A stretch of 64,000 nt of DNA from Actinomadura madurae (GTDB taxonomy: Bacteria; Actinomycetota; Actinomycetes; Streptosporangiales; Streptosporangiaceae): the NCBI RefSeq assembly GCF_900115095.1, contig NZ_FOVH01000014.1, positions 228,153 through 292,152 on the forward strand, in the 5' to 3' direction. Position 1 is the stretch's first letter; every line of letters begins with the position of its first letter. The translations under genes and the position numbers were made by a program. The notes beneath the pieces are model-generated. The model saw nothing but the letters and a program-made list of their open reading frames with translations, was not told the DNA's origin and ran no database searches. Positions 26,289 to 33,638 of the stretch are shown here, one piece after another.

Positions 26289-26315
26289 AGCGCGGCCGAC
26301 CCCCAGAGTGTGACA
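26289..26315 (-). promoter_or_regulatory. ECF41-like promoter of the sigma-factor gene
   Basis: Read on the minus strand: TGTCACA (26315-26309), 16 bp, CGCT (26292-26289). The -35 equals the published ECF41 element; the -10 differs by a swap from CGTC. 31 bp separate it from the sigma-gene ATG. Confidence 0.6.
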
Positions 26316-26358
26316 TCGCCGCCTGAAATGTGATGTGGGCCTCACTGGCGGGCCGCCA

Positions 26359-26385
26359 CGTCACACTCGCGCGCTCCGATCCGCT
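26359..26385 (+). promoter_or_regulatory. ECF41-like promoter of the hemerythrin-MFS operon
   Basis: CGTCACA (26359-26365), 16 bp, CGCT (26382-26385); same spacing and same -10 as the divergent sigma-gene promoter, 38 bp before the hemerythrin ATG. The two sites together suggest that the sigma factor drives both sides. Confidence 0.58.
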
Positions 26386-26423
26386 CATTGGTCGCGACAC
26401 AGCACCGGCACGAAGGAACGGAA

Positions 26424-27053
26424 ATGAGCGAAGAGCGCGACCGCGTCGACGTGACGTTCATGTACGCCGTCCACGACGCGTTCCAGCGCGACCTCGGCCG
26501 CCTCGCCGCCATGGCGGACGCCGGGGACGCCGCCGGACCGGCCGTCCAGGCCGGCTGGGACCGGTTCAAGAGGTTTCTGCACATCCACCACACCGCCGAG
26601 GACACCCACCTGTGGCCCGTCCTGCGGGCCAAGGCCGCGGACCCGGCCGTCCTGGACCAGATGGAGGCCGAGCACGAGCGCCTCGACGGCCTGCTCGACG
26701 CCGTCGACGCGGCCGTCCGGGCGGGGGACGCGGCCCGGCTGGCCGTCCAGGCCGAACGGCTCGCCGACGGGCTCGGCGCGCACTGCGAACACGAGGAGGA
26801 ACTGGCGCTTCCCCTCGTCCAGGACCTGCTCACCAAGGCCGAATGGGACGCGTTCGGCGGCGAGCAGCGCCGCCGGCTCGGTGTGAGCGGCGCGGCCTCG
26901 TTCTTCCCCTGGCTGCTCGACGGCGCTGGAGAGGACACCCGCCGCAAGGTCCTCGGCGTCGTCCCGCCGCCCGTCCGGTTCCTCTACCGCGCGGTGTGGC
27001 GCCCCCGCTACCTGCGCACCCCCCGCTGGCAGTCGCCGGCGCGGGCCCACTGA
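26424..27053 (+). CDS. Hemerythrin-like (HHE) domain protein
   Basis: 209 aa, ATG 26424 preceded by GAACGGA. Four-helix HHE bundle over about 10-150 with the iron-ligand pattern: VHDAFQRDL, HIHHTAEDTHLWPVL, EAEHERLDGLL and HCEHEEELALPLV. Histidines and carboxylates for a di-iron site are all there. The C-terminal 60 residues (FPWLLDGAGEDTRRKVLGVVP) form a conserved actinobacterial extension. Likely role in sensing or handling O2, NO or peroxide. Sits 14 bp before an MFS gene and behind an ECF41-like promoter. Confidence 0.88.
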   Translation: MSEERDRVDVTFMYAVHDAFQRDLGRLAAMADAGDAAGPAVQAGWDRFKRFLHIHHTAEDTHLWPVLRAKAADPAVLDQMEAEHERLDGLLDAVDAAVRAGDAARLAVQAERLADGLGAHCEHEEELALPLVQDLLTKAEWDAFGGEQRRRLGVSGAASFFPWLLDGAGEDTRRKVLGVVPPPVRFLYRAVWRPRYLRTPRWQSPARAH

Positions 27054-27067
27054 ACGGAGACCCACCC

Positions 27068-28534
27068 ATGACGGACTCGCAACCGTCCTTCCTCGCGACC
27101 GGGCGCGGCAAGCTGACCCTGACGCTGCTGTGCGCCATCGCGTTCCTGGACTTCATCGACGCCTCGATCGTCAACGTGGCGCTGCCCGCCATCCGCAGCG
27201 ACCTGGACTTCTCCGTCCAGGACCTGCAATGGGTGCCGTCCGGGTACCTGCTCACCTACGGCGGGTTCATGCTGCTCGGCGGCCGGCTCGCCGATCTGCT
27301 CGGCCGCCGCCGCGTCGTGGTGACCGGCACCCTGCTGGTCACGCTCTCCTCGATCGCCGGCGGCCTCGCCACCACGTCCGGGATGCTGATCGGCGCGCGG
27401 CTCGCCCAGGGGGCCGGGGCGGCGCTGATGCTGCCGGGCGCCCTGTCGATCCTGACGACCATGTTCAAGGAGGGCGGCGACCGCAACAAGGCGCTCGGCG
27501 TCTGGGGCGGGGTGGGCGCCGCCGCCTCCGCCGCGGGCGTGCTGCTCGGCGGTCTCCTCACCGACGGGCCCGGCTGGCGCTGGGTGATGCTGGTGAACGC
27601 CCCCGTCTGCGCGCTGGTGATCGCCGGGCTGTTCCTGCTGGTCGAGGGCGACCGGCGCAGCGCCCGCCTGGCGAACTTCGACGTCCTCGGCACGGCGCTG
27701 GTCACCGGCGGCATGCTGCTGCTCGTCTTCACCCTGGTCAAGGCGCCGGAGGTCGGCTGGGACGCGGCCCGCACGATCGGCGGCCTGGCCGGCGCCGCCG
27801 TCGTCCTGCTGGCGTTCGTGCTCAACGAGCAGCGCTCCCGCAACCCGCTGCTGCCGCTGTCGATCTTCCGGATCAAGGGCCTCGCGGCGGCGGACGTCAC
27901 CCAGCTCGTCGCGCTCGCCGGGTTCCTGTCGATGTTCTTCTTCCTCAGCCTCTACATGGTGAACGTCCTCGGCTACTCGCCGCTGGAGACCGGCTCGGCC
28001 TACCTCCCGCTCTGCCTCGGCGTCGGCATCGCCGCGGGCGGATCCTCCCAGCTCATCCCGCGCATCGGCACCCGGCCGCTGATGATCGCCGGGCTGCTCA
28101 TCGCGGCGGCCGGCCTCTACTGGCTGTCGCGCATCCCCGTCGACGGCCACTACCTCCCCGACCTGCTGCCCGGCCTGATGGTCACCTCCTTCGGGCTCGG
28201 CTTCACGTTCGTGGCCGTCACCACCGCGGCCAACGCCAACGTCCCGCCGGACAAGGCCGGCCTCGCCGCGGCGCTCCTCAACGCCTCGCAGCAGATCGGC
28301 GGCGCGCTCGGCCTGGCGATCTTCTCCGCGCTCGCCACCGCCCGCACCGACGACCTGGTCGCCGGCCGGACGCCGATGCCCGAGGCGCTCACCGCGGGCT
28401 TCTCGCGGGCCCTGCTGGCCGGCTCCCTCTTCCTGGTCGGCGCCGCGGTCGTCGCCCTGTGGGCCGCCAACAGCAGGGGAGAGGCGTCCGCCGCGCAGGC
28501 GGCGGCGGAGCCCGACCCCGTACCGGTCAGGTAG
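27068..28534 (+). CDS. MFS drug:H+ antiporter, DHA2 (14-TM) family
   Basis: 488 aa with 14 predicted membrane helices. Opening FLDFIDASIVNVALPAIRSDL is the DHA2 motif D1 region; LGGRLADLLGRRRVVV (about 78-93) is motif A and GAALMLPGALSIL lies in TM4. Typical of actinobacterial multidrug or antibiotic exporters. ATG 27068, 14 bp after the hemerythrin gene, so they form a two-gene unit under the ECF41-like promoter. Its 3' end overlaps the convergent MFS gene by 8 bp. Confidence 0.92.
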   Translation: MTDSQPSFLATGRGKLTLTLLCAIAFLDFIDASIVNVALPAIRSDLDFSVQDLQWVPSGYLLTYGGFMLLGGRLADLLGRRRVVVTGTLLVTLSSIAGGLATTSGMLIGARLAQGAGAALMLPGALSILTTMFKEGGDRNKALGVWGGVGAAASAAGVLLGGLLTDGPGWRWVMLVNAPVCALVIAGLFLLVEGDRRSARLANFDVLGTALVTGGMLLLVFTLVKAPEVGWDAARTIGGLAGAAVVLLAFVLNEQRSRNPLLPLSIFRIKGLAAADVTQLVALAGFLSMFFFLSLYMVNVLGYSPLETGSAYLPLCLGVGIAAGGSSQLIPRIGTRPLMIAGLLIAAAGLYWLSRIPVDGHYLPDLLPGLMVTSFGLGFTFVAVTTAANANVPPDKAGLAAALLNASQQIGGALGLAIFSALATARTDDLVAGRTPMPEALTAGFSRALLAGSLFLVGAAVVALWAANSRGEASAAQAAAEPDPVPVR

Positions 28535-29792
28535 GCGACACCCGCGCGGCGTCCGGGGTGCGGATCAGGAACGTCCCCAGCAGGACGATCAGCCCGGACG
28601 CCGCCAGCACGAACTGGCCCGGGGCCATGCCGAGCGGGGACGCGCCGGCCTGCCGCAGGAGGTCGGCCGCGCCCCCCGCCAGCAGCGCCGCCAGCGCCAG
28701 CCCGAACCGCAGCACGGCGTGGAACGCCGTGAGCGCCAGGTTCCGCTCCACCCCGCCGAGCGACTCCTGGAAGAACGTGATCCCGCCGACCAGGGCGCTC
28801 GTCGCCGCGGCACCGAACACCACCGCCCCGACGAACGACCACACCGGCGACCCGAGGCCCCCCATCAGGGCGATCACGATGCCCTGCGCCGCCGTCCCCG
28901 CCCGGACCTGCGTCATGAGGTCCCCCGCCTTGCGGTGGATCAGGAGCAGCCCGGCGATGGCGCCCACCCCGAACAGCACCACCAGGGCACCGAAGCCGAC
29001 CGCCCCCGCGCCCAGGACGTTCCGCACGAACACCACGCCCAGCGAGAACAGCGCGCCCAGCCCGAGCGCCACGACCGCGACGCCGGGCAGCACCCCCCGC
29101 ACCACCGGAAGCCGCAGCGCCGCGAGGAACCCGGCGTGCGGCGCCTCCCGCGCGGTCTCCCGCCGCTCGCGCGGACCCGGCCCGAGATCGGGGATGGACC
29201 GGATGGCGGCGTACGACACCAGATACGTGGCGGCGTTCAGCCAGAACACCAGCACGTACCGCCAGTTGCCCTCCCAGCCCGCGGAGTTCGACAGCCACAG
29301 CAGCAGCCCGAACGCCCCCGCGCCCACCGGGATCATCCCGTACGACGTCGCCATCGTGATGCCGTTGGCGATCTCCAGCGTGCCGGTGTCGTGCTCCTCC
29401 TCGTCGTCCTCGATGAGGAACGGCACCGCCGCGTCCCGGGCCGGCAGGAACACCAGGCCGACCACCTCGATCAGGAACGCCCAGAAGTACACCCACACCA
29501 GCCACGGCACGACCGGCAGCGCCAGCGCCATGCCCGTCCTGATCAGGTCCGACCACAGCATCACGCTGCGCCGCCGCCACCGCGTCACCACCCGGGCCGC
29601 GACCGGCGCGCCCAGCGCCGACGGGAGCAGCCGCAGAACCAGCACTCCACCGACCGCCGTCGTGGAGCCGCTCAGCTCCAGGACGAAGTACATCAGCGCC
29701 AGCGTGCCCATCCAGTCGCCGAACGAGGAGACCGTCTGGCCGATGATGAGCCGCCGGAAGTCGCGCCTGTTCAGCTGCTCCTTGAGTCCCAT
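28527..29792 (-). CDS. MFS transporter (MFS_3/enterobactin-exporter-like)
   Basis: 421 aa, about 12 membrane helices; opens LNRRDFRRLIIGQTVSSFGDWM, the signature of the macrolide/EntS-like MFS_3 group. A strongly acidic loop DDEEEEHDTG (about 150-159) after FLIE is unusual and probably cytoplasmic. ATG 29792 lies inside the 3' end of the glycosyltransferase gene (22-bp overlap), so the two are co-translated. Cargo unknown. Confidence 0.88.
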   Translation of the reverse strand: MGLKEQLNRRDFRRLIIGQTVSSFGDWMGTLALMYFVLELSGSTTAVGGVLVLRLLPSALGAPVAARVVTRWRRRSVMLWSDLIRTGMALALPVVPWLVWVYFWAFLIEVVGLVFLPARDAAVPFLIEDDEEEHDTGTLEIANGITMATSYGMIPVGAGAFGLLLWLSNSAGWEGNWRYVLVFWLNAATYLVSYAAIRSIPDLGPGPRERRETAREAPHAGFLAALRLPVVRGVLPGVAVVALGLGALFSLGVVFVRNVLGAGAVGFGALVVLFGVGAIAGLLLIHRKAGDLMTQVRAGTAAQGIVIALMGGLGSPVWSFVGAVVFGAAATSALVGGITFFQESLGGVERNLALTAFHAVLRFGLALAALLAGGAADLLRQAGASPLGMAPGQFVLAASGLIVLLGTFLIRTPDAARVSPT

Positions 29793-30940
29793 GCGGGCTC
29801 CATCCCCGGAGTGTCGTGCGGCGCGGCGAGGGCGGAGCCGTTCAGCAGGGCGGCGAGCCGGGCCGCGGCGGCGTCCCAGCTCCAGCGCTCGCACGTCCAG
29901 CGCCGCCCGGCGGCGCCCATCGCGGCGGCGCGGCGGGGGGACGCGAGCAGCCGGTGCAGGGTGAGCGCCAGCTCGTCCGGGCCAGACGCGTCGAGCAGCA
30001 CGCCCGTCCGGCCGTCGACCAGAGACTCGGGGCTGCCGCCGGACCGCCCGACCACCACCGGCAGCCCCGCCGCCGACGCCTCCAGCACCGACAGGCCGAG
30101 CCCCTCGGTCTGCAACCCGCGCCGGTCGTCACGGCACGGCAGCGCGAACACGTCCGCGGCGGCGTAGTAGCGGGGCAGGTCGGCGGCGGACACGGGCCCG
30201 GTCAGCGTGACCGTCCCGGGCGCCTCCCGGTCCGCCAGCTCGGCCAGCCTCCTGCGCATCGGACCGTCCCCGACGATCACCAGCCGCGCGTCCGGGCGCC
30301 TGCGGACCACGTCGCCCCACGCCCGGATGAGCACGTCGTGCCCCTTGCGCCGGACGAGCCGGGCGACGCTCAGCACCACCGGCCCCTGCCCGAGGCCGTG
30401 CCTCCGGCGGACCGACAACCCGTCCAGGTCAGGCCGGAACCGCAGCGTGTCCACCGCGCCGGCGAGCCGCACCAGCCGCACCCTGTCGCCCACGGCGTCC
30501 GCCAGCTCCGGCAGCGTCGTCGCGCTGAGATGCGTGAGAACGTCGAACGACCGCGCCACCCCCCGCAGCGCCGCCCGCGTCGGCGGCGCCCGCAGCCACC
30601 CCAGCTCCTGCCCATGCGCCGACCCGACCAGCCGCCGCACCCCGGCCGCCCGCACCAGCGGCCCGTACAGCCCGAACGGCGCCACCGCCGTGATCCACCC
30701 GGCCTCCAGCCGATGCCGGACGACGAGCCCCCGCAGCCCCCGGAACAGCAGGTACCCGTGCCGCCGCACGACGGGAAACCCCAGCCCCGCGTCGAACTCC
30801 GCGGCCCCTGGCCACGCGGGCGCCACGACGACGAGCCGGTCGGCGGGCAGCCGCCGCACCAGCTCCCACGTGAACGTCTGCACCCCTCCGGGCTCCGGCG
30901 GAAAGTGCCCGCTCACGACCAACGTCCGCGGGATCTCCAT
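29771..30940 (-). CDS. GT4 glycosyltransferase (PimB-like alpha-mannosyltransferase)
   Basis: 389 aa GT-B fold enzyme. N-terminal TLVVSGHFPPEPGGVQTF (sugar-acceptor loop), central hinge, C-terminal donor domain with VLSVARLVRRKGHDVLI (about 197-213), VIVGDGPMRRRL and the E-x7-E nucleotide-sugar motif in EGLGLSVLEASAAGLPVV. These match actinobacterial phosphatidylinositol-mannoside mannosyltransferases and relatives. ATG 30940. Overlaps the downstream MFS start; partner role unknown, perhaps export of a glycosylated product. 314 bp of upstream DNA (30941-31254) shows no gene. Confidence 0.87.
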   Translation of the reverse strand: MEIPRTLVVSGHFPPEPGGVQTFTWELVRRLPADRLVVVAPAWPGAAEFDAGLGFPVVRRHGYLLFRGLRGLVVRHRLEAGWITAVAPFGLYGPLVRAAGVRRLVGSAHGQELGWLRAPPTRAALRGVARSFDVLTHLSATTLPELADAVGDRVRLVRLAGAVDTLRFRPDLDGLSVRRRHGLGQGPVVLSVARLVRRKGHDVLIRAWGDVVRRRPDARLVIVGDGPMRRRLAELADREAPGTVTLTGPVSAADLPRYYAAADVFALPCRDDRRGLQTEGLGLSVLEASAAGLPVVVGRSGGSPESLVDGRTGVLLDASGPDELALTLHRLLASPRRAAAMGAAGRRWTCERWSWDAAAARLAALLNGSALAAPHDTPGMEPAWDSRSS

Positions 30941-31254
30941 GCCGACACGATTTCCCAGCAGAACGCGTCCCAACCAACCCCTTGCCCGCCCCGCGAACCC
31001 CCGGCATACGCCATTTACCCGCCCCTGACCAGCACTTTCAGAAAGAGGCCGCCCCATTGGTGACGATCTAGCCGAACGGCCCCTGGAAGTGCCCCGCCGT
31101 TCCCCCCACACCCACGGACTGATCAACAAGACGTCCAGTCCGCGAGGATCACGCTGTCATGGACGACGGCCCCCTGACGCCACCGGGCACGTCCGGCCCG
31201 CGCCGGGAGACGGGCCAGTTGCCGGGGTCATCTGCGAAAGGCCGAAGCGTGGGC
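30941..31254. other. Intergenic, no gene seen
   Basis: Contains the upstream region of the glycosyltransferase (minus) and the non-coding leader homologous to the sequence before 36188 (similarity begins near 31215). No convincing start, promoter or RNA structure was found before the leader. Confidence 0.5.
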
Positions 31255-31395
31255 GTGGAGCATCCCACCGGAACCGACACCAGGCCCGCGAAGCCGGACC
31301 ACCCCAAGCCCCCGGCACAACCCCGGTTCCCCCGGCCAACCATCCCGCACAGAGAGCCGATCCCGCTCCCAAGAACCCGTCCAACAGCAGCCCCA
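31255..31395 (+). pseudogene. Truncated 5' copy of the calpain-type gene leader
   Basis: From GTG 31255 the reading frame gives (M)EHPTGTDT followed by a Pro/Lys-rich tract. The intact gene at 36188 begins MDRPTGTDT with the same kind of Pro-rich tract, and the non-coding 40 bp before both starts are also similar (CCGGGG-TCA...CTGCG-AA-G...GAAGCGT-GGC). Similarity ends near 31395, where the frame runs into the antisense of the acetyltransferase gene. The protease domain is missing, so this is a 5' fragment of a paralogue left by recombination or deletion. Confidence 0.6.
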
Positions 31396-31398
31396 GAA

Positions 31399-31986
31399 CT
31401 ATCGCTCGGGAGTGGGCCATTCCTCGGCCAGGAGCGCGTACGAGAGACCGTCGAGCCATCCCTTGGCGCGGTGGAGGGAGTCTTTCACCGTGTGCTGTTC
31501 GCGGCGCATCCCAACCCGCTCCATCAGCCGCCACGAAGCCTCGTTGTCGTAGAAACACTCCGCGTGCAGGCGGCGCAGGCCAAGACGGCGGAAGGAGACG
31601 TCGATGAGGGCGCGTACCGCTTCCGTGGCGTAGCCCTTGCCGCCGTAAGAGGGGTCCAACGTCCACCCGAGCTCTCCTTGGACGCTTTTCGCCTGGTCAG
31701 CGACCTCCTCCTGGGCCCAGGCGTCCTGGACCTGCAGCGTCAGGTCGCCGATCACCCGGCCGTCCAGCTCGATGACGAGCAGGTCTGCGAGCCGCTCCTC
31801 GCGGAGAAAGCGCTCACGGTAGTCGTCGTACGTCGTCGTGGCGGCCGTGACCCATTCATGGACCTCCGGCAGTTGCCGGAAGGCCCAGGTCGCGTCCAGG
31901 TCGTCCGGGGTAGTCCGGCGCAACAGCAGTCGGTCGGTGGCAATCGGCCAGTCCAGCGAGTCAAAAGGGTGGCGCATGAGCTTCAT
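31399..31986 (-). CDS. GNAT-family N-acetyltransferase (RimJ/RimL type)
   Basis: 195 aa. Opens DWPIATDRLLLRRTTPDD (the RimJ-like N-terminus), has LGWTLDPSYGGKGYATEAVRALI (cut: YGGKGYATEA, the Q/RxxGxG/A acetyl-CoA loop, about 115-124) and FYDNEASWRLMERVGMRRE (C-terminal beta-alpha). The C-terminal LLAEEWP is typical of the aminoacyl N-terminal and aminoglycoside-like group. It sits between the truncated leader copy and the tRNA array. GC is lower than in the flanking core genes. Acceptor substrate unknown. Confidence 0.9.
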   Translation of the reverse strand: MKLMRHPFDSLDWPIATDRLLLRRTTPDDLDATWAFRQLPEVHEWVTAATTTYDDYRERFLREERLADLLVIELDGRVIGDLTLQVQDAWAQEEVADQAKSVQGELGWTLDPSYGGKGYATEAVRALIDVSFRRLGLRRLHAECFYDNEASWRLMERVGMRREQHTVKDSLHRAKGWLDGLSYALLAEEWPTPER

Positions 31987-32442
31987 GCTTACAGGTAGGT
32001 GTGGTGACGCACAAAACTGATTACTGCGTGCGACGTCCCCGACAACGACGCGGGCGATCGCCCTACGCGACTCGCCTCAGCCGATCGTGGTGGTGGGCGC
32101 GGGGTGTGGATGCAGCCGAGCTTGCCCACCAACTGGCTTCGGGGCGGCTTGGAACCGAGTGCCACCTCGGAGGGTCTAACAGGGGCGAGTGGTCCTGGCG
32201 AGCCGACGACACAGGCAAGGCTTCGGCGAATGCGCAGGTCACAAGGGTAGGGAAAAAGTCGTTGACGGGTCGGGGCTATGTGCCCTTTCATGTATATAGA
32301 CGTTGAGAAGAGACCAGGAAGGGATGAAGCAAGGTGATCAGGTTGACCGCCGAACCGAAGCTGTGGAACTGCGCGTTCCAACGGCGTGGCGGTTGCGTCA
32401 TCTCCGGAGTCGCTTCTGGATAGGGACATTCAAGGTTCCTTC
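31987..32442. other. Intergenic upstream of the tRNA array, no gene supported
   Basis: About 455 bp with noticeably lower GC. Short open frames on both strands lack ribosome sites and family resemblance. An AT-rich TATATA (32293-32298) and a TTGACG (32262-32267) exist, but their 25-bp spacing does not make a standard promoter. Confidence 0.5.
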
Positions 32443-32479
32443 AGAGGCCGCCCCGGGAGACGTTCCCGGGGCGGCCTCT
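32443..32479 (+). terminator. Strong perfect hairpin before the tRNA array
   Basis: A 16-bp uninterrupted stem (32443-32458 with 32464-32479) and a 5-base loop, extremely GC-rich, ends 5 bp before the first tRNA gene. There is no T-run behind it, as is common for actinobacterial terminators. It could insulate the array or be a processing structure. Confidence 0.6.
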
Positions 32480-32484
32480 TGCAT

Positions 32485-32556
32485 GTGGGTGAGCCAATGG
32501 TTAGGCGGCCGGTCTCCAAAACCGGCGGGATGCAGGTTCGAGTCCTGCCACCCATG
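32485..32556 (+). tRNA. tRNA-Trp (CCA)
   Basis: Anticodon CCA at 32516-32518 in loop CTCCAAA closed by CCGGT/ACCGG. T-arm GCAGG-TTCGAGT-CCTGC. Acceptor GTGGGTG/CACCCAT (7 bp with G-T at the end), discriminator G; no encoded CCA. The D-arm is weak. It is the only array member outside the 18-bp inverted repeats. Confidence 0.88.
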
Positions 32557-32607
32557 CGACCCCCGCTTACGAGCGGCGGACTTGTAGCGAACTCGTTCGC
32601 ATTGATA

Positions 32608-32625
32608 ACTCCACAGTGGAGAACG
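32608..32625 (+). repeat. Left copy of 18-bp inverted repeat flanking the array
   Basis: ACTCCACAGTGGAGAACG; its exact reverse complement is at 34522-34539. The core CTCCAC-A-GTGGAG is itself palindromic. A weak promoter-like pair TTGTAG (32582-32587)/GATAAC (32604-32609) runs into it. Confidence 0.75.
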
Positions 32626-32630
32626 CAAAG

Positions 32631-32652
32631 CTGGGAACACTTCCGTTCCCAG
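32631..32652 (+). other. Hairpin in array spacer
   Basis: 8-bp perfect stem CTGGGAAC/GTTCCCAG with 6-base loop, in the 171-bp spacer between tRNA-Trp and tRNA-Ala. Confidence 0.5.
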
Positions 32653-32699
32653 TCCGATGTCGGCTGCACCTCGGGGTGCCGCCGACGTTGAGAAACCTT

Positions 32700-32724
32700 G
32701 CGCCTCTCGCCTTGCGAGAGGCGC
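32700..32724 (+). other. Hairpin immediately before tRNA-Ala
   Basis: 10-bp perfect stem GCGCCTCTCG/CGAGAGGCGC with loop CCTTG, ending 3 bp before the tRNA-Ala gene. Could be a leader-processing structure or a terminator. Confidence 0.5.
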
Positions 32725-32727
32725 CAT

Positions 32728-32799
32728 GGGCCGGTAGTGACAATGGGATCACGCCTGTTTTGCACACAGGAATTCCGGGTTCGAATCCCGGTTGGTCCA
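32728..32799 (+). tRNA. tRNA-Ala (TGC)
   Basis: Anticodon TGC at 32761-32763, stem CCTGT/ACAGG. D-stem GTGA/TCAC, T-arm CCGGG-TTCGAAT-CCCGG, acceptor GGGCCGG/TTGGTCC with G-T wobbles, discriminator A; no encoded CCA. The usual G3:U70 alanine identity pair is present as G3-T70. Confidence 0.92.
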
Positions 32800-32856
32800 C
32801 GTCAGGGGATCGCGTTGGGTCGGGTGGACCCGGGCTCGGCGCAGCGAGACCTGCAA

Positions 32857-32929
32857 CGGGATGAAGGGGATGAGGTGCCCCGCCTGCCTTGGGAGCAGGA
32901 GACACGCGGTTCGAGTCCGTGCGTCCCGA
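32857..32929 (+). tRNA. tRNA-Pro (TGG)
   Basis: Anticodon TGG at 32890-32892, stem CCTGC/GCAGG. D-stem GGGG/CCCC, T-arm CGCGG-TTCGAGT-CCGTG, acceptor CGGGATG/CGTCCCG with the C1-G72 pair and A73 typical of bacterial tRNA-Pro. Confidence 0.92.
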
Positions 32930-32973
32930 CGGAGCAGCCACGAGGAGGCGGATGGTCACTGGCCGGCCGGCAC

Positions 32974-33061
32974 GGTCCTTTAGCTCATGTAGTAGAGCAC
33001 CGGAGTGAAGAGCACCCGGCTCTTAACCGGGATGGTGTGGGTTCGAGCCCTACCGGAGGCG
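32974..33061 (+). tRNA. tRNA-Lys (CTT), abnormal copy
   Basis: Anticodon CTT at 33022-33024 in stem CCCGG/CCGGG; T-arm GTGGG-TTCGAGC-CCTAC is intact. Two defects: GAGCAC occurs twice, 15 bp apart (32995-33000 and 33010-33015), so the D-stem 3' strand is duplicated and 15 nt are inserted. The acceptor strands GGTCCTT/CGGAGGC pair badly (three mismatches). Probably a decayed gene; a cleaner tRNA-Lys(CTT) lies at 33916. Confidence 0.6.
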
Positions 33062-33062
33062 C

Positions 33063-33146
33063 GCGGGAGTGGCGAAATGGCGAGACGCACCGGGCTCAAA
33101 CCCCGGCGAGCAGCAGCTCATGCAGGTTCGACTCCTGTCTCCCGTA
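33063..33146 (+). tRNA. tRNA-Leu (CAA)
   Basis: Class II tRNA with long variable arm. Anticodon CAA at 33097-33099, stem CCGGG/CCCGG, T-arm GCAGG-TTCGACT-CCTGT, acceptor GCGGGAG/CTCCCGT, A73 as expected for leucine. Starts 1 bp after the tRNA-Lys. Confidence 0.92.
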
Positions 33147-33242
33147 CTTGGCTACCAGGGGGAGCCCGGCTGGTATTCCATGAGCCAGGCCAGGTTCCCC
33201 ATCGGGCCGGACGTTTGTCGGTGCCGAACTGGCCCATCGCGA

Positions 33243-33315
33243 TGCCGGATCGTCTAATTGGTAGGACACCCGCCTCTGGAGCGGGCAGTTGCAGGTTCGA
33301 ATCCTGCTCCGGCAG
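33243..33315 (+). tRNA. tRNA-Gln (CTG)
   Basis: Anticodon CTG at 33276-33278, stem CCCGC/GCGGG; acceptor TGCCGGA/TCCGGCA with the weak T1-A72 end typical of glutamine, discriminator G; T-arm GCAGG-TTCGAAT-CCTGC. Confidence 0.94.
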
Positions 33316-33326
33316 CTCAGCACCAT

Positions 33327-33395
33327 GCCGCCGTGCACGGCTTGCGGCCCCGCCTTCGTACGGCGGGCGGTCCGGTTCGACACCGGGGGGCGGCT
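33327..33395 (+). tRNA. tRNA-Thr (CGT), short D-arm
   Basis: Anticodon CGT at 33357-33359, stem CCGCC/GGCGG. T-arm TCCGG-TTCGACA-CCGGG, acceptor GCCGCCG/GGGCGGC (one mismatch). D-arm reduced to a 3-bp stem with a 5-base loop, total 69 nt. CCA follows the discriminator T. Confidence 0.82.
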
Positions 33396-33401
33396 CCACG
33401 G

Positions 33402-33475
33402 TCCGGAAAGCCGCGACGGAGTCGGCAGCGTGACTTTGGATCACGTCCTCGCAGGTTCGAGTCCTGCTCCCGGAG
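33402..33475 (+). tRNA. tRNA-Gln (TTG)
   Basis: Anticodon TTG at 33436-33438, stem CGTGA/TCACG. Acceptor TCCGGAA/TCCCGGA (one A-C mismatch), G73, T-arm GCAGG-TTCGAGT-CCTGC. Confidence 0.88.
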
Positions 33476-33492
33476 CGCGTCAGGCCCTCGAC

Positions 33493-33557
33493 GTCCCCGA
33501 GGTGGGGGCACCTCCTTGGTATGGAGGAGACGGCGGGTTCGACTCCCGCCGGGGGCT
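33493..33557 (+). tRNA. tRNA-Thr (GGT), minimal D-arm
   Basis: Only 65 nt. Anticodon GGT at 33518-33520, stem CCTCC/GGAGG. Acceptor GTCCCCG/CGGGGGC and T-arm GCGGG-TTCGACT-CCCGC are sound, but only about 11 nt remain between acceptor and anticodon stem, so the D-arm is nearly gone. May be non-functional or a reduced form. Confidence 0.75.
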
Positions 33558-33562
33558 CGCAT

Positions 33563-33634
33563 GTGGGTGAAGTGTTGTCGGTGGCACCCCGGCTTGCCAT
33601 GCCGGGAGGGCGGGTTCGATTCCCGTCACCCACT
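33563..33634 (+). tRNA. tRNA-Gly (GCC)
   Basis: Anticodon GCC at 33596-33598, stem CCGGC/GCCGG. Acceptor GTGGGTG/CACCCAC, T73 as usual for glycine, CCA encoded. T-arm GCGGG-TTCGATT-CCCGT. Confidence 0.92.
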
Positions 33635-33638
33635 CCAA

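Noticed and set aside
32262..32298. TTGACG plus TATATA as array promoter
   Set aside because: 25-bp spacing is too long for a standard sigma-70-type promoter.
33147..33242. A twentieth tRNA in the 96-bp Leu-Gln gap
   Set aside because: No TTCGA T-loop and no 7-base anticodon loop; only a stem with a 9-base loop.
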